The notes: generated from the sequence alone by a model not told the origin. A stretch of 49,642 bases of DNA from an uncultured Flavobacteriaceae bacterium (GCA_947494695.1 CANLWB010000019.1:1-49642), one strand, 5' to 3'; positions 6,575-16,451 are shown, counted from the first letter of the stretch. Program-made: numbers and translations.

Positions 6575-6621
6575 AGAGCGTGCATACCGTTTAGGGCTAT
6601 GACGTGCTGTATGCACGCTCT
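6575..6621. repeat. 12-bp perfect inverted repeat between two small genes
   Basis: AGAGCGTGCATA (6575-6586) and TATGCACGCTCT (6610-6621) form a perfect 12-bp stem with a 23-nt loop. It is more GC-rich than its surroundings and has no T-run, so it is not an ordinary terminator. It could be an RNA processing or attenuation hairpin, or a small mobile-repeat end. Confidence 0.65.
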
Positions 6622-6634
6622 AAGTGCGATAAGC

Positions 6635-6916
6635 TTACTTACCGCTTTTGAGAATATTTTTAAGACGATTAGATAAGGTCTTATATTCTCTCGCTATTTC
6701 TAAAATGGCATTAAAGACTTGAATATTTTTGGTAATACCGGCTTTGGTATTCCTAACCGTTTGAGAGTCGGTGGTAATACCAGTTGACTTCAGGTATTTT
6801 ATAACTTTACCGGTATACTCTTTTGGAAGATGATTTATAAGCAAATCTTCAAGAGCTTCTTGTTCTTTGGGAAGATCTATATCATATAATGCGTATAATT
6901 TGTTTAAATTTGTCAT
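6635..6916 (-). CDS. Small probable DNA-binding protein
   Basis: A 93-residue basic protein. The middle (ITTDSQTVRNTKAGITKNIQVFNAILEIAREYK) resembles a short helix-turn-helix pattern seen in small regulators on Bacteroidota mobile elements: a VRNxKxG segment, then a helix with IL-x-IA. It is divergent from the XRE regulator at 7028, so the pair looks like a two-regulator switch. The DNA-binding role is inferred from pattern only. Confidence 0.55.
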   Translation of the reverse strand: MTNLNKLYALYDIDLPKEQEALEDLLINHLPKEYTGKVIKYLKSTGITTDSQTVRNTKAGITKNIQVFNAILEIAREYKTLSNRLKNILKSGK

Positions 6917-6925
6917 AGCTTGTTT

Positions 6926-6998
6926 ATATTTGTAGAATATTGAATGAATTTACATACAAAAATATATAAATAGTTAAATAAATAAAAAATAATTTAAC
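6926..6998. promoter_or_regulatory. Divergent promoter/operator between the two small regulators
   Basis: GTTAAAT (6973-6979) and ATTTAAC (6992-6998) form an inverted repeat with a 12-nt centre, in the 111-bp region between the divergent genes. A plus-strand TATATTTG (6926-6933) is a perfect TAnnTTTG -7 motif, about 95 bp before the XRE start. The assignment to particular genes is tentative. Confidence 0.35.
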
Positions 6999-7027
6999 AA
7001 TTTATAAAATTTAGACTGATTCTAAAT

Positions 7028-7336
7028 ATGACATTTGAGGAAAAATTAAAGCAACTCATAAAGAGTAAGTACAATAAACTTGGTGATTTAGCCGAGAAAT
7101 TTGAGATGAATTATTCTCAATTATCTCAATATGTGAATGGCAAGAAAATATCAATTGATTTCTTAAATAAAATAATTGAAGAATTTCCTGAGGTCGATTT
7201 AAATTGGTTGTTAAGGGATAGTGATGCTGTAAGAGAAGGTACTGAGGTTTATAAACCGGTCTTGAATAAGGAACAAATTATAGAAAGCATTGAAAGCTTA
7301 TTGGTCGATTTGAGAAATCAAATGGAAAAGGAATAA
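7028..7336 (+). CDS. XRE-family (Cro/CI-like) regulator
   Basis: A 102-residue protein whose first 65 residues form an HTH_3/XRE domain: GDLAEKFEMNYSQLSQYVNGKK with the recognition helix around SQLSQYV, followed by ISIDFLNKIIEEFPEVDLNWLLRDSD, the usual Bacteroidota tail of phage-type regulators. A short acidic helix at the C-terminus may dimerise. It is divergent from 6635 and convergent with murF, and probably controls the small minus-strand genes. Confidence 0.85.
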   Translation: MTFEEKLKQLIKSKYNKLGDLAEKFEMNYSQLSQYVNGKKISIDFLNKIIEEFPEVDLNWLLRDSDAVREGTEVYKPVLNKEQIIESIESLLVDLRNQMEKE

Positions 7337-7360
7337 GCAGGAACTACAGATGTCGCAGTA

Positions 7361-8644
7361 CTAAATAAAATCTAAAATACGCTCTAAAGCCATACCTCTC
7401 GATCCCTTAATTAAAATCGATGTGTTTTCTATATTAGAATTCATAACCCACACTTTAAAGTCGTTAAAAGATTTAAATTGAAGCGATTTATCCGATGTGA
7501 TTTTCGAATCAAAAAAGTTCTCACCAATAAATAAAACCTTTGTAAAGCTTAGTGATATTGCCAAATCTGCGATGTTCTGATGTTCTTTTCTGGCATCCTG
7601 TCCCAATTCAAACATATCACCAAGACATACTATTTTTTCAGGGTTGGGTGATTTATCGAAGTTTAATAAGGCAGCTTCCATACTTGAAGGATTCGCATTA
7701 TAAGCATCTAAAACAATCTCGTTAGAGTGACGCTCTATAATTTGTGAGCGATTATTAGTTGGTACATAGCCCTCAATGGCCGCTTTAATATTTTTATCAT
7801 CCACTTTAAAATAGTATCCCATAGCAATAGCCACTGCAATATTGCTGAAGTTATAGTCTCCTATGAGATGACTTTTTATTTCCAGGCTATTATAGCTGGA
7901 TTTTACAAAGGGGAGTGCTTCAATAAAATCAATGTTTAAATTGAAATCAGGATTGGTTTTACCAAATACAAATCTATCGGCACATGTTGTTTTTTCGATC
8001 TGGATAGGGTCGTCGCCATTCACAAAAATGGTTTTGTTATCGCCAATGAGGTAGTCGTACATTTCACTTTTCCCCTTAATAACACCTTTAACCCCACCAA
8101 ACCCCTCTAAATGTGCTTTCCCGAAATTAGTAATATAACCAAAATCCGGTTGAGCAATAGTACATAAAAAGGCAATCTCTTTTTGGTGATTGGCTCCCAT
8201 TTCAACAATACCTATTTCGGTGCTTTTAGACATTGATAACAATGTTAATGGAACTCCAATATGGTTATTTAAGTTTCCAACGGTTGCCGTGGTTTTATAC
8301 TTTTGGGATAAGGTAGCATGTATTAACTCTTTAGTTGTTGTTTTGCCATTGCTGCCGGTAAGTGCAATTATAGGAATGCTTAAATATTTCCTGTGGAAAT
8401 AAGCCAATTGTTGCAAAGCTTGGAGAGCGTTATCCACTAAAATGGTTTTAGGAGATGTGTTGTACTCTTCTTCATCTATAATGGCGTATTTGGCTCCGTT
8501 TTCAAGAGCCTGTTGAGCATAGGAATTGCCATTGAAATTGTCCCCCTTTAGAGCGAAGAAAATATCATTTTTTTCAATCTTCCTTGTATCGGTACTTACC
8601 GAATTACATTGCATAAAAAGAGTATGCAGTTGTTCTGGTTTCAA
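7361..8644 (-). CDS. murF: UDP-N-acetylmuramoyl-tripeptide--D-alanyl-D-alanine ligase
   Basis: A 427-residue cytoplasmic Mur ligase that adds D-Ala-D-Ala to the UDP-MurNAc tripeptide using ATP, the last soluble step of peptidoglycan precursor synthesis. The N-terminal domain has the uridine-binding STDTRKIEKNDIFFALKG (18-35). The P-loop is ALTGSNGKTTTKE (about 94-106), followed by GNLNNHIGVPLTLL and the metal-binding EMGANHQKEI and GKAHLEGFGG segments. The C-terminal domain has DAYNANPSSMEAAL, the MurF signature, and GDMFELG. Length and order are normal. It lies downstream of gldJ on the same strand, with a hairpin terminator between, so it may depend partly on its own promoter. Confidence 0.97.
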   Translation of the reverse strand: MKPEQLHTLFMQCNSVSTDTRKIEKNDIFFALKGDNFNGNSYAQQALENGAKYAIIDEEEYNTSPKTILVDNALQALQQLAYFHRKYLSIPIIALTGSNGKTTTKELIHATLSQKYKTTATVGNLNNHIGVPLTLLSMSKSTEIGIVEMGANHQKEIAFLCTIAQPDFGYITNFGKAHLEGFGGVKGVIKGKSEMYDYLIGDNKTIFVNGDDPIQIEKTTCADRFVFGKTNPDFNLNIDFIEALPFVKSSYNSLEIKSHLIGDYNFSNIAVAIAMGYYFKVDDKNIKAAIEGYVPTNNRSQIIERHSNEIVLDAYNANPSSMEAALLNFDKSPNPEKIVCLGDMFELGQDARKEHQNIADLAISLSFTKVLFIGENFFDSKITSDKSLQFKSFNDFKVWVMNSNIENTSILIKGSRGMALERILDFI

Positions 8645-8682
8645 TGGATAAGTTGTTTTTAATTTTACAAATTAAATATAAA

Positions 8683-8712
8683 AAAAGTCCTAACATTTAA
8701 GCCAGGACTTTT
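8683..8712 (-). terminator. Terminator after gldJ
   Basis: AAAAGTCCT (8683-8691) pairs with AGGACTTTT (8704-8712). On the minus strand the stem is followed by a T-run, so it should end the gldJ transcript before murF, at least in part. Confidence 0.7.
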
Positions 8713-8737
8713 GATATTATTTATTTATAAATCGAAA

Positions 8738-10426
8738 TTAATTTTTCGTTTTATTTTTTGTCTTAGATTTTGATCCTACACGAGACATAGCACATCTAAA
8801 TCCAATATAATCTGTTGCCATATCTTGAGGGAAGTAACGTCTTTGAGCTGGATCTAACCAATACTCTCTGTCTTTCCATGAACCACCTTTGTAAACTCGT
8901 ACTTCATCATTAATTAAAGAGGTTCTGTTATTTCCTTTGTCATATTCTCTAATAATATTTCCTAAAGAATCTCTTCTAATACTATGCTTTGGAGAGTTAT
9001 ACATTTTACCAGTAAAATCTTTCTTACTGTTTTCTTCACTCTCATCGTCATTAAAGCTTTCAAAATAACGAGAAGAACGTCTGTCACCATCTCTAAAGTT
9101 TATTTCATCACTTTTATCAAAATTACTACGTAGATACGTTTCATTTTCATCGATAGGGATTTGAGCAATCTCACCAGGTAAGTTTCTTGCAACAACTTTA
9201 CCATTTGATAAGGTGTCATACACAATATCATCTGCTGAAATTACTTTTACAGTACCGTCTTCATTTAATGCATTTTTAGTATAAACATTACCACGATAGT
9301 AGTTAAAGTCGTTAAATTCATCATCAATAATAGGTCTGTAAACATCGGCTACCCATTCTGCAACATTACCGGCCATATCATATAAACCAAAATCATTAGG
9401 ATCATAAGATTTCACAGCATTCGTAATATCGGCACCATCATCAGACCAACCTGCAATTCCTCCATAGTCACCTTTTCCTTGCTTAAAGTTAGCCAATTGG
9501 TCACCACGTATTTTACGTTTGCTGGAACGCGTATATTGTCCGTCCCATGGATATTTTTTACGCCCACGGTATAAATTAAAATCTCTAATTTCACTTAATC
9601 CTAATGCAGCATATTCCCATTCCGTTTCGGTTGGTAGTCTATATTTTGGTGAAATAATACCTGTTTCACGAGTCGCATAGATATTAGATTCATTGCCATC
9701 TGCATCAACTCTGGCATATCTTTTATTACGATTGTCACCATTTATTATCTCTTCATTACCACCATATGTTAAAGTAGGAGCGTTAATATAAGTATCAGTA
9801 CTAAAATTAGATTCTGCATTTACATCAATTACTTTGGCATCACGCTTTAAGTAACCAGCTCTTTCTAAGTTGTACTCATTAACACGGTCTGATCTCCAAT
9901 TAGCAAACTCCACAGCTTGAATCCAGCTTACACCAACAACAGGATACTCGCCATATCCAGGATGACGTAAGTAATTTTCTGTCATTACTTCGTTAAACCC
10001 TAAACGGTTTCTCCATACTAAAGTATCTGGTAAAGCTCCATGATAAATAGCTCTAAAATTTTCTTCAGCTGGAGGATAGACTCTTTTAATCCAATCTAAA
10101 TACTCCATGTACATGGCATTTGTAACCTCAGTCTCATCCATGTAAAAAGATTGTACATGTTGTTGTGTTGGACTGTTGTTCCAATCGTGCATTACGTCGT
10201 CTTGAACACGTCCTTTTGTGAACGTTCCACCTTCAATAAAAACTAAACCAGGAGCGGTTTCCTGTTCTTTAAAATCAGTGTTGTACTGGAAACCACCTTC
10301 TCGGGAGTTAATGTCCCAGCCCGTGGCTCTAGATGTATTTCTCGAACTCGAAGATTTTTTACAACTAGTTGATACCACTCCTAGTGCTAAAACTAATAAA
10401 ATCTTGAATGCTACTACTTTTTTCAT
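8738..10426 (-). CDS. gldJ: Gliding motility / T9SS lipoprotein GldJ
   Basis: A 562-residue lipoprotein starting at MKKVVAFK. Upstream in-frame codons would add 21 residues but would bury the signal peptide; Met at 10432 is the only close alternative. The signal ends with a lipobox and Cys22 (VVSTSC). The body is a formylglycine-generating-enzyme/SUMF1-like fold: FIEGGTFTKG, YPVVGVSWIQAVEFANW, YRLPTETEWEYAA, YDMAGNVAEW and, near the end, RVYKGGSWKDR with YIGFRCA. The oxidase cysteines of true FGE are not visible, as expected for Gld proteins. GldJ is required for gliding and for stability of the GldK/T9SS ring components in Flavobacterium johnsoniae. The porU-porV pair diverges from it, a known T9SS neighbourhood. 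Confidence 0.95.
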   Translation of the reverse strand: MKKVVAFKILLVLALGVVSTSCKKSSSSRNTSRATGWDINSREGGFQYNTDFKEQETAPGLVFIEGGTFTKGRVQDDVMHDWNNSPTQQHVQSFYMDETEVTNAMYMEYLDWIKRVYPPAEENFRAIYHGALPDTLVWRNRLGFNEVMTENYLRHPGYGEYPVVGVSWIQAVEFANWRSDRVNEYNLERAGYLKRDAKVIDVNAESNFSTDTYINAPTLTYGGNEEIINGDNRNKRYARVDADGNESNIYATRETGIISPKYRLPTETEWEYAALGLSEIRDFNLYRGRKKYPWDGQYTRSSKRKIRGDQLANFKQGKGDYGGIAGWSDDGADITNAVKSYDPNDFGLYDMAGNVAEWVADVYRPIIDDEFNDFNYYRGNVYTKNALNEDGTVKVISADDIVYDTLSNGKVVARNLPGEIAQIPIDENETYLRSNFDKSDEINFRDGDRRSSRYFESFNDDESEENSKKDFTGKMYNSPKHSIRRDSLGNIIREYDKGNNRTSLINDEVRVYKGGSWKDREYWLDPAQRRYFPQDMATDYIGFRCAMSRVGSKSKTKNKTKN

Positions 10427-10623
10427 ATCCATACTTTTAAGTAAGCTAATAAATTTTTGGTGCTGCAATATAAGAATTAAACCTAACAACGCAAGCGATT
10501 TTTTACATTATATCCAAAAAAAAGTGTATTTCACCCTATTTTTTTGACATTACACCGATGTTTTTGGCCATTTTCACCTCGGTTTTGTGTTTAAATAACG
10601 TTCGATTTACTAATTTATTATTG

Positions 10624-10631
10624 TATTTTTG
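10624..10631 (+). promoter_or_regulatory. -7 promoter motif of porU
   Basis: TATTTTTG is a perfect TAnnTTTG match, 66 bp before the porU ATG in the divergent gldJ-porU region. Confidence 0.45.
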
Positions 10632-10696
10632 GTTCAGTTTTTAAAATTGGCCTTAATTTAGAATAATAACAAGTCTTTAACTACGTTGTTTTATCG

Positions 10697-13600
10697 ATGA
10701 AAGAGAAAATTTTATTTTTATTACTAATCACGTGTTCAGTTGGTTTTGGTCAACAAAAGAGATATGCCATTACCTGGACCGAACCAACAAAAATTTCTGG
10801 CGGTAATTATACCTTCGAAATTCCATCTTTTAATAAACAGAACTTTAATTATGGTTTTGATGAAGGTCTGTTGTTCATAGATCAGTGGGAAGCCAATGGT
10901 CTGGTAAACGAAGCTTCTGTGACAGTTAGCAATGTTGTTTATAACACAATTTCTAAAGCAGATCTAAAGGATTTAGACCTAAAGAAGGTTCCTAATACGC
11001 TAGAATTTAGTTTAAAAAATACCAGGGCGAGAGATAAACGTTTCGTATTGTTTCAAATGTCCCCTATTATTAAGGATGGAAGTAATAGGTTTAAAAAAGT
11101 AGTATCCTTCCAGGTAAATTACAGAAACGGAGCTAATACAAATAGAGTGTCTTCCTTTGGAGGGCGTTTTAAAACATCTAAGGTGATTAGTAATTCGGCG
11201 TTGAGTTCAGGAGAATGGTATCGGTTTTATGTGGAAGAAAGTGGCGTTCATCGTTTGTCTAAAGGTTTTTTACAAAGGTTGGGGGTTGACGTAAATAGTG
11301 TGGACCCACGAAACATCAAGTTGTTTGGTCATGGCGGTCGCATGATTCCATATTCCAATGCAGTTGCATATCCGTTTGATGTGCCAGAGCATGCTATAAA
11401 ATTTGTAGGTGAGGCAGATGGGGTTTTCGATAATGAAGATCACATTTTATTTTATGCCGAGGGACCAAAAGAGTTTAATGCAGAAAGTAATACCAATATA
11501 AATTGTTATGCAGATAAAACCTACTATTACATAAATGTAGGAAGCGGAGCAGGTAAACGAATTCAAGCATTTACTCAACCTTCTGGTGCAGTGAATCAGG
11601 TGATAGATACGTTTGAAGACTATCAATTTCACGAACGTGATGAGCTTAATATTGCCTCTTTAGGGCGACGTTGGTTTGGTGAGCGTTTTAATGTGAATAA
11701 CAATCAGACATTCAATTTCGAGTTTCCTAATATGGTAACATCACAGCCCATACGATTAAAAGTATACGTGGCTGCGGCGGGAAGCGCACAAAGTGCTATG
11801 GATATAACAGTGAATGGGGCGCCGGTTTCAACAGAGGTCATTGGACTATCTAGATCACCAGGGTTAGCAAATGAAGGGGTGTATAATGGAAATGTCGATG
11901 TAAGTAGCTCATCAATAGAGGTTGGTCTTAATTTTGATAATCGAGGAAATCCAAGCACACAGGGCTACTTAGATTATATATCTATAGAAGCGTTGCGTTC
12001 ACTGCGTTTTGAGAATAAGCAGTTTCGGTTTAAGAACAGTTCGGTGGCTTTAACGTCGGGTATTGGACAATATAATATAACCAACGCTTCACAAGTCTCA
12101 GAAATTTGGGATGTTACAGATCTTTATAATGTCACTAATTTTGAGAATTCAACACAACAATCAAATCTTAGTTTTACATCGGCATTAGGGAGTTTAAGGA
12201 TGTATGTGGCGGTGACGCCTTCAGATTATTTCGAACCACAGATTGATGCTAAAACAACGATAATCAATCAAGACATAAAAGGAACGATTTTTCAAAATTC
12301 ACAAGGAGCATTTCAGGACATCGATTATATTATTGTGTCTCCTAATAATATGATCAATCAGGCAGAACGTTTGGCGCAAATAAACAGAAATCAGTATAAC
12401 TTGAATGTGAAAGTTTTCGGTTTAGATGAAATATATAATGAATTTAGTTCAGGTAATCAGGATATAGGTGCCATTAGAAACCTTATAAAATATGTATATG
12501 ATAATGCTAGCGCCCCTGAAAATAGAATAAAATATGTGTGCTTGTTTGGGGATGGTTCTTTCGATTATAAGGATAGAATACCAAATAATACAAATGTGGT
12601 ACCATCATGGCATTCTTATAATAGTTTCAATTTAACAACGTCGTTTGTTTCAGATGACTTCTATGGCATGATGGATGATAACGAAGGTACCATGGATAAC
12701 GGGGATCGATTAGATATTGCCGTTGGAAGAGTTTTGGCAGATACACCACAAAGGGCCAAAGAGTTGGTAGATAAAGTCGAGTCTTATTATATTAAGGAGG
12801 CCTTTGGTAGTTGGCGAAATAATTTTGTGGTTATATCTGATGATGTGGATAAAGATTGGGAGTATCAGTTACAGGAAACGACCGATAATGTAGGTAACCA
12901 GGTAGCGCAGGAAAAACCATTTATTAATGTTGTAAAAATACATTCAGACGCTTTTCAGCAGGAAACGTCAGCCGGTGGAGATAGATATCCAGAAGTTACC
13001 AATAAAATTGTTAACGCTGTTGATAATGGCGCTTTGGTTGTTAATTATTTTGGACATGGGGGAGAGGAAGGTCTTGCGGAAGAACGTATTCTTTTAAAAT
13101 CCGACGTTAACGGTCTTCGTAATGTTTGTAAGTTAAACTGTTTCGTTACAGTAACGTGCGAGTATACTAAATTTGATAATCCTTTTGTAGAAACTGCTGG
13201 TGAATTCACGTATTGGAATAAACAGGGAGGAGCTATCAGTTTAATTACTACCACTAGACAGGTTTTTGTTACTTTCGGTATTAATTTTAATAATACATTG
13301 GGACAATATTTGTTCTCGTATAGCAACAATGATACGTATTCAGATTATGAATACCCAACCATGGCCGAAGCGCTTAGATTAGCAAAGAACGACCCCGCAG
13401 TATCGGGGAATATACAAAGACGTTTAATATTTTTTATAGGAGACCCGGCAATGAAATTGGCGTTTCCCAGACCAAATATCCGGTTAACAGAAATTAACGA
13501 TGTACCCATTACGCAAGCTACCGACACACTAAAGGCATTAAGTTATGTGAAACTGGCGGGAGAAGTTGTAAACGAGTCTGGAAATTTAATAAGCAACTAT

Positions 13601-14584
13601 AATGGTATTCTGTCTACAACCCTTTACGATAAGTCAATTAACAGACAAACTCTGGCGAATGATGGTACCCAAAATGCCGGGCAGGTTGTGAGGTTAGATT
13701 TTGAAACGCTTGGGGAAATCATATTTAGAGGCCAGGCATCTGTTAGCAATGGTAAATTTGAATTTGATTTTGTGGTTCCAAAAGACATTGGGATTCCAGT
13801 GGGATTCGGAAGGGCTAGTTTTTATTCGAAAAATGAGGCTTTGCTTCAAGATCAGACAGGAGCAAGTATTAATACGGTAAGAATTGGAGGTGTAAACGAA
13901 AATGCAGCCGAAGATAATACGGGGCCGGTGATAACATTATATATGAACGATGAGAATTTCGTGTCTGGAGGTATAACCAATGAGTCTCCAACTTTATTGG
14001 CAAAATTAGAAGATGAGAACGGTATTAATACATCAAGTGGTATTGGTCATGACATTGTAGCCATAATAGATGGTGACGAAACAAATCCAGTGGTGCTTAA
14101 TGATTATTATCAAACCGAAGTTGACGATTATAAAAAAGGTCTGGTAAGTTTTCCTTTTAGAGATTTAGAGCCCGGACTCCATACCTTAACTTTAAAAGCT
14201 TGGGATGTTTATAATAATTCGGCGATATCAGAAATTCAGTTTGTTGTATTCGATGAAGATCAGGAATTGGTAATCGATAATGTGCTTAACTACCCCAACC
14301 CCTTTGTAAATTATACAGAATTTTGGTTCAATCACAATAGTTCGGAGCCTTTAGACGTTTCTATACAGATATTCACCGTGTCTGGTAAGCTGGTTCGAAC
14401 AATAAATGGCGTAACGACTGGAGGAATTAAAACGACAAGTTCGTTATCTAGAGACATCGTTTGGGATGGCAGAGATGATTTTGGTGATAAAATAGGAAAG
14501 GGTGTTTATATTTACAAATTAACAGTGCGCTCTAACCTGTTGAATAAGAAAGTAGAAAAAATTGAAAAACTTGTAATACTGTAA
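10697..14584 (+). CDS. porU: T9SS C-terminal signal peptidase/sortase PorU
   Basis: A 1295-residue, gingipain-like (C25) cell-surface protease. PorU removes the C-terminal sorting domain of T9SS cargo and, in P. gingivalis, couples the cargo to anionic LPS. The signal peptide is about 1-18 (MKEKILFLLLITCSVGFGQ). The catalytic His is 787 in YFGHGGEEG and the catalytic Cys is 821 in TVTCEYTKFDNP; both lie at the usual spacing. The C-terminal 90 residues (from NYPNPFVNYTEFWF) are an FlgD-like/CTD fold ending IEKLVIL, as in other PorU proteins, where it is retained. It is followed 85 bp later by porV, its partner in the attachment complex. Confidence 0.96.
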   Translation: MKEKILFLLLITCSVGFGQQKRYAITWTEPTKISGGNYTFEIPSFNKQNFNYGFDEGLLFIDQWEANGLVNEASVTVSNVVYNTISKADLKDLDLKKVPNTLEFSLKNTRARDKRFVLFQMSPIIKDGSNRFKKVVSFQVNYRNGANTNRVSSFGGRFKTSKVISNSALSSGEWYRFYVEESGVHRLSKGFLQRLGVDVNSVDPRNIKLFGHGGRMIPYSNAVAYPFDVPEHAIKFVGEADGVFDNEDHILFYAEGPKEFNAESNTNINCYADKTYYYINVGSGAGKRIQAFTQPSGAVNQVIDTFEDYQFHERDELNIASLGRRWFGERFNVNNNQTFNFEFPNMVTSQPIRLKVYVAAAGSAQSAMDITVNGAPVSTEVIGLSRSPGLANEGVYNGNVDVSSSSIEVGLNFDNRGNPSTQGYLDYISIEALRSLRFENKQFRFKNSSVALTSGIGQYNITNASQVSEIWDVTDLYNVTNFENSTQQSNLSFTSALGSLRMYVAVTPSDYFEPQIDAKTTIINQDIKGTIFQNSQGAFQDIDYIIVSPNNMINQAERLAQINRNQYNLNVKVFGLDEIYNEFSSGNQDIGAIRNLIKYVYDNASAPENRIKYVCLFGDGSFDYKDRIPNNTNVVPSWHSYNSFNLTTSFVSDDFYGMMDDNEGTMDNGDRLDIAVGRVLADTPQRAKELVDKVESYYIKEAFGSWRNNFVVISDDVDKDWEYQLQETTDNVGNQVAQEKPFINVVKIHSDAFQQETSAGGDRYPEVTNKIVNAVDNGALVVNYFGHGGEEGLAEERILLKSDVNGLRNVCKLNCFVTVTCEYTKFDNPFVETAGEFTYWNKQGGAISLITTTRQVFVTFGINFNNTLGQYLFSYSNNDTYSDYEYPTMAEALRLAKNDPAVSGNIQRRLIFFIGDPAMKLAFPRPNIRLTEINDVPITQATDTLKALSYVKLAGEVVNESGNLISNYNGILSTTLYDKSINRQTLANDGTQNAGQVVRLDFETLGEIIFRGQASVSNGKFEFDFVVPKDIGIPVGFGRASFYSKNEALLQDQTGASINTVRIGGVNENAAEDNTGPVITLYMNDENFVSGGITNESPTLLAKLEDENGINTSSGIGHDIVAIIDGDETNPVVLNDYYQTEVDDYKKGLVSFPFRDLEPGLHTLTLKAWDVYNNSAISEIQFVVFDEDQELVIDNVLNYPNPFVNYTEFWFNHNSSEPLDVSIQIFTVSGKLVRTINGVTTGGIKTTSSLSRDIVWDGRDDFGDKIGKGVYIYKLTVRSNLLNKKVEKIEKLVIL

Positions 14585-14669
14585 TTTTAGCTATTAATTT
14601 TAAACAAGATACAGATAACACTGACAAGTTTTTAAAAAAAAATTATATTTACAACCTTAAACTTGATAC

Positions 14670-15872
14670 ATGAAGAATAAAATAGTAATAGTCCTGACTT
14701 TAGTTTTCGCACTAAAGCTTACTGCACAAGAAACTATTGTTTCTCCTGGCCAGGATAGAAGAGTCATTACCACAGGAGTTCCTTTTTTATTAATTGCACC
14801 AGATGCGAGGGCAGCCGCTATGGGGGATCAGGGCGTAGCAACCTCTGTAGATGCATATTCTCAACAATGGAATTCGTCTAAATATGTGTTTTCCGAGAAC
14901 AAATCGGGTATTGCGGTTAGTTATACACCATATTTAAGTAAATTGGTTAATGATATCTTCTTAGGAAACGTCACATATTTTAATCGTTTAGATGAAAAAA
15001 GTGCATTTGCCGCAAGTTTAAAATATTTCTCTTTAGGGGATATTGAGTTTGTAACCGATGAATTTTCAACAGCTTTAATTCAAAGACCAAATGAACTAAC
15101 CATTGATGCTTCTTATTCGTTAAGACTGGCAGACCAATTTGCAATGTCTGTAGCTATGCGTTATTTAAGATCCGATCTAAGGTTAGATGGCGTAGATGGC
15201 GATGCAACGCCTGCAAGTACATTTGGAGTAGATATTTCGGGTTACTATCAAAGTGAGGAAGAAGCGTATAATGATTTTAACGGACGTTGGAGAGGTGGAT
15301 TTGCCATCCAGAATATAGGTCCCAAGTTTAAATATGATGAAGGTGGTGTTGAAAATTTTCAACCTACAACCTTACGTTTAGGAGGAGGGTTTGACTTCAT
15401 TTTCGATGATTATAATAAGGTTTCGGTGACTGCAGAAGTGGCCAAACTATTGGTGCCTACACCACCAGTTTATGGGTATGTTGATACCGATGGAGATGAA
15501 AACCAGGATGCCGATGAACCAACTATTATTGTTGAAGGAAAAGATCCTGATGTAAGCTTTTTATCTGGTATGTTTCAATCGTTTGGAGATGCTCCCGATG
15601 GATTTAGCGAAGAGTTAAAGGAGTTTACCTGGGCACTCGGAGCAGAATATGTATACCAAAAGTCTTTCGCATTTAGAGCTGGTTATTTTAATGAAAGTGA
15701 AGATAAAGGTGCCAGAAAGTTTTTAGCACTCGGAGCTGGTTTTAAAGCGAATGTCGTTAATGTAGACTTATCATATTTATTCTCGGCATCGAAAGTACAA
15801 AGTCCACTTGAGAATACACTGCGTTTCTCATTAACTTTTAATATCGGCGAAGGAACGTACAACGAATATTAA
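14670..15872 (+). CDS. porV: T9SS outer-membrane shuttle protein PorV (LptO)
   Basis: A 400-residue FadL-type outer-membrane beta-barrel. PorV collects folded cargo from the translocon via its sorting domain and delivers it to PorU. Signal peptide MKNKIVIVLTLVFALKLTAQ. The family signature follows at about 34-60: TGVPFLLIAPDARAAAMGDQGVATS, then QQWNSSKYVF. The C-terminus ends with alternating strands and a terminal aromatic (FNIGEGTYNEY). Its pairing with porU is conserved in Flavobacteriia. Confidence 0.95.
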   Translation: MKNKIVIVLTLVFALKLTAQETIVSPGQDRRVITTGVPFLLIAPDARAAAMGDQGVATSVDAYSQQWNSSKYVFSENKSGIAVSYTPYLSKLVNDIFLGNVTYFNRLDEKSAFAASLKYFSLGDIEFVTDEFSTALIQRPNELTIDASYSLRLADQFAMSVAMRYLRSDLRLDGVDGDATPASTFGVDISGYYQSEEEAYNDFNGRWRGGFAIQNIGPKFKYDEGGVENFQPTTLRLGGGFDFIFDDYNKVSVTAEVAKLLVPTPPVYGYVDTDGDENQDADEPTIIVEGKDPDVSFLSGMFQSFGDAPDGFSEELKEFTWALGAEYVYQKSFAFRAGYFNESEDKGARKFLALGAGFKANVVNVDLSYLFSASKVQSPLENTLRFSLTFNIGEGTYNEY

Positions 15873-15895
15873 AATATATTTAACTTAATATAAAC

Positions 15896-15928
15896 AAAAA
15901 ACTATTGTTCATCGAGCAATAGTTTTTT
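15896..15928. terminator. Terminator after porV
   Basis: AAAAAACTATTG (15896-15907) pairs with CAATAGTTTTTT (15917-15928), with a T-run in the plus direction. Confidence 0.85.
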
Positions 15929-15968
15929 GTTTAAAGTATTTCGTAAATTTAATTTTTACGTTAATATT

Positions 15969-16451
15969 ATGAAGGAAATAAAGATAGAGACCACATTATA
16001 TATGTATGAGAGCATAGACGAATTACCAAGAGATATCAATTCGTTAATGCAGAAAGCCATTGAAGCACGTAAGCAAGCCTACGCTCCCTATTCGGGGTTT
16101 CATGTAGGTGCTGCCCTTTTGTTAGACAATGGCGTGGTGGTTACCGGGAACAACCAGGAAAATGCTTCCTACCCCTCGGGTCTCTGTGCAGAACGAACTG
16201 CGATTTACTACGCAGGTTCGAAATACCCACAAGCTAAAATGCTTCAATTGGCAATTTCGGCTGGAGGCGAAAATAATCCAACCCATGAGCCAGTTCCACC
16301 TTGTGGTGCCTGCAGACAATCTATCGCAGAGTATGAAATAAAGCAAAAAACATCTATAGAAATCTATTTTATGGGAACCTCTGGAACCGTTGCCAGGTCT
16401 AACTCACTTCAAAATTTACTACCGTTTATTTTTGATAAATCTGTGCTTTAA
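15969..16451 (+). CDS. cdd: Cytidine deaminase
   Basis: A 160-residue cytosolic, zinc-dependent enzyme that deaminates cytidine and deoxycytidine in pyrimidine salvage. The zinc site reads CAERTAIYYAG (Cys and catalytic Glu) and PPCGACRQSIAE (two Cys). Together these give the three-Cys site of tetrameric Cdd. YAPYSGFHVGAALL and NQENASYPSG are substrate-pocket motifs. The ATG at 15969 is chosen over an upstream in-frame ATG at 15927, because that one lies inside the preceding terminator. Confidence 0.94.
   Translation: MKEIKIETTLYMYESIDELPRDINSLMQKAIEARKQAYAPYSGFHVGAALLLDNGVVVTGNNQENASYPSGLCAERTAIYYAGSKYPQAKMLQLAISAGGENNPTHEPVPPCGACRQSIAEYEIKQKTSIEIYFMGTSGTVARSNSLQNLLPFIFDKSVL

Noticed and set aside
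16122-16346. Overlapping open frames within cdd
   Set aside because: The cytidine deaminase frame has all catalytic motifs; the others are shadows.
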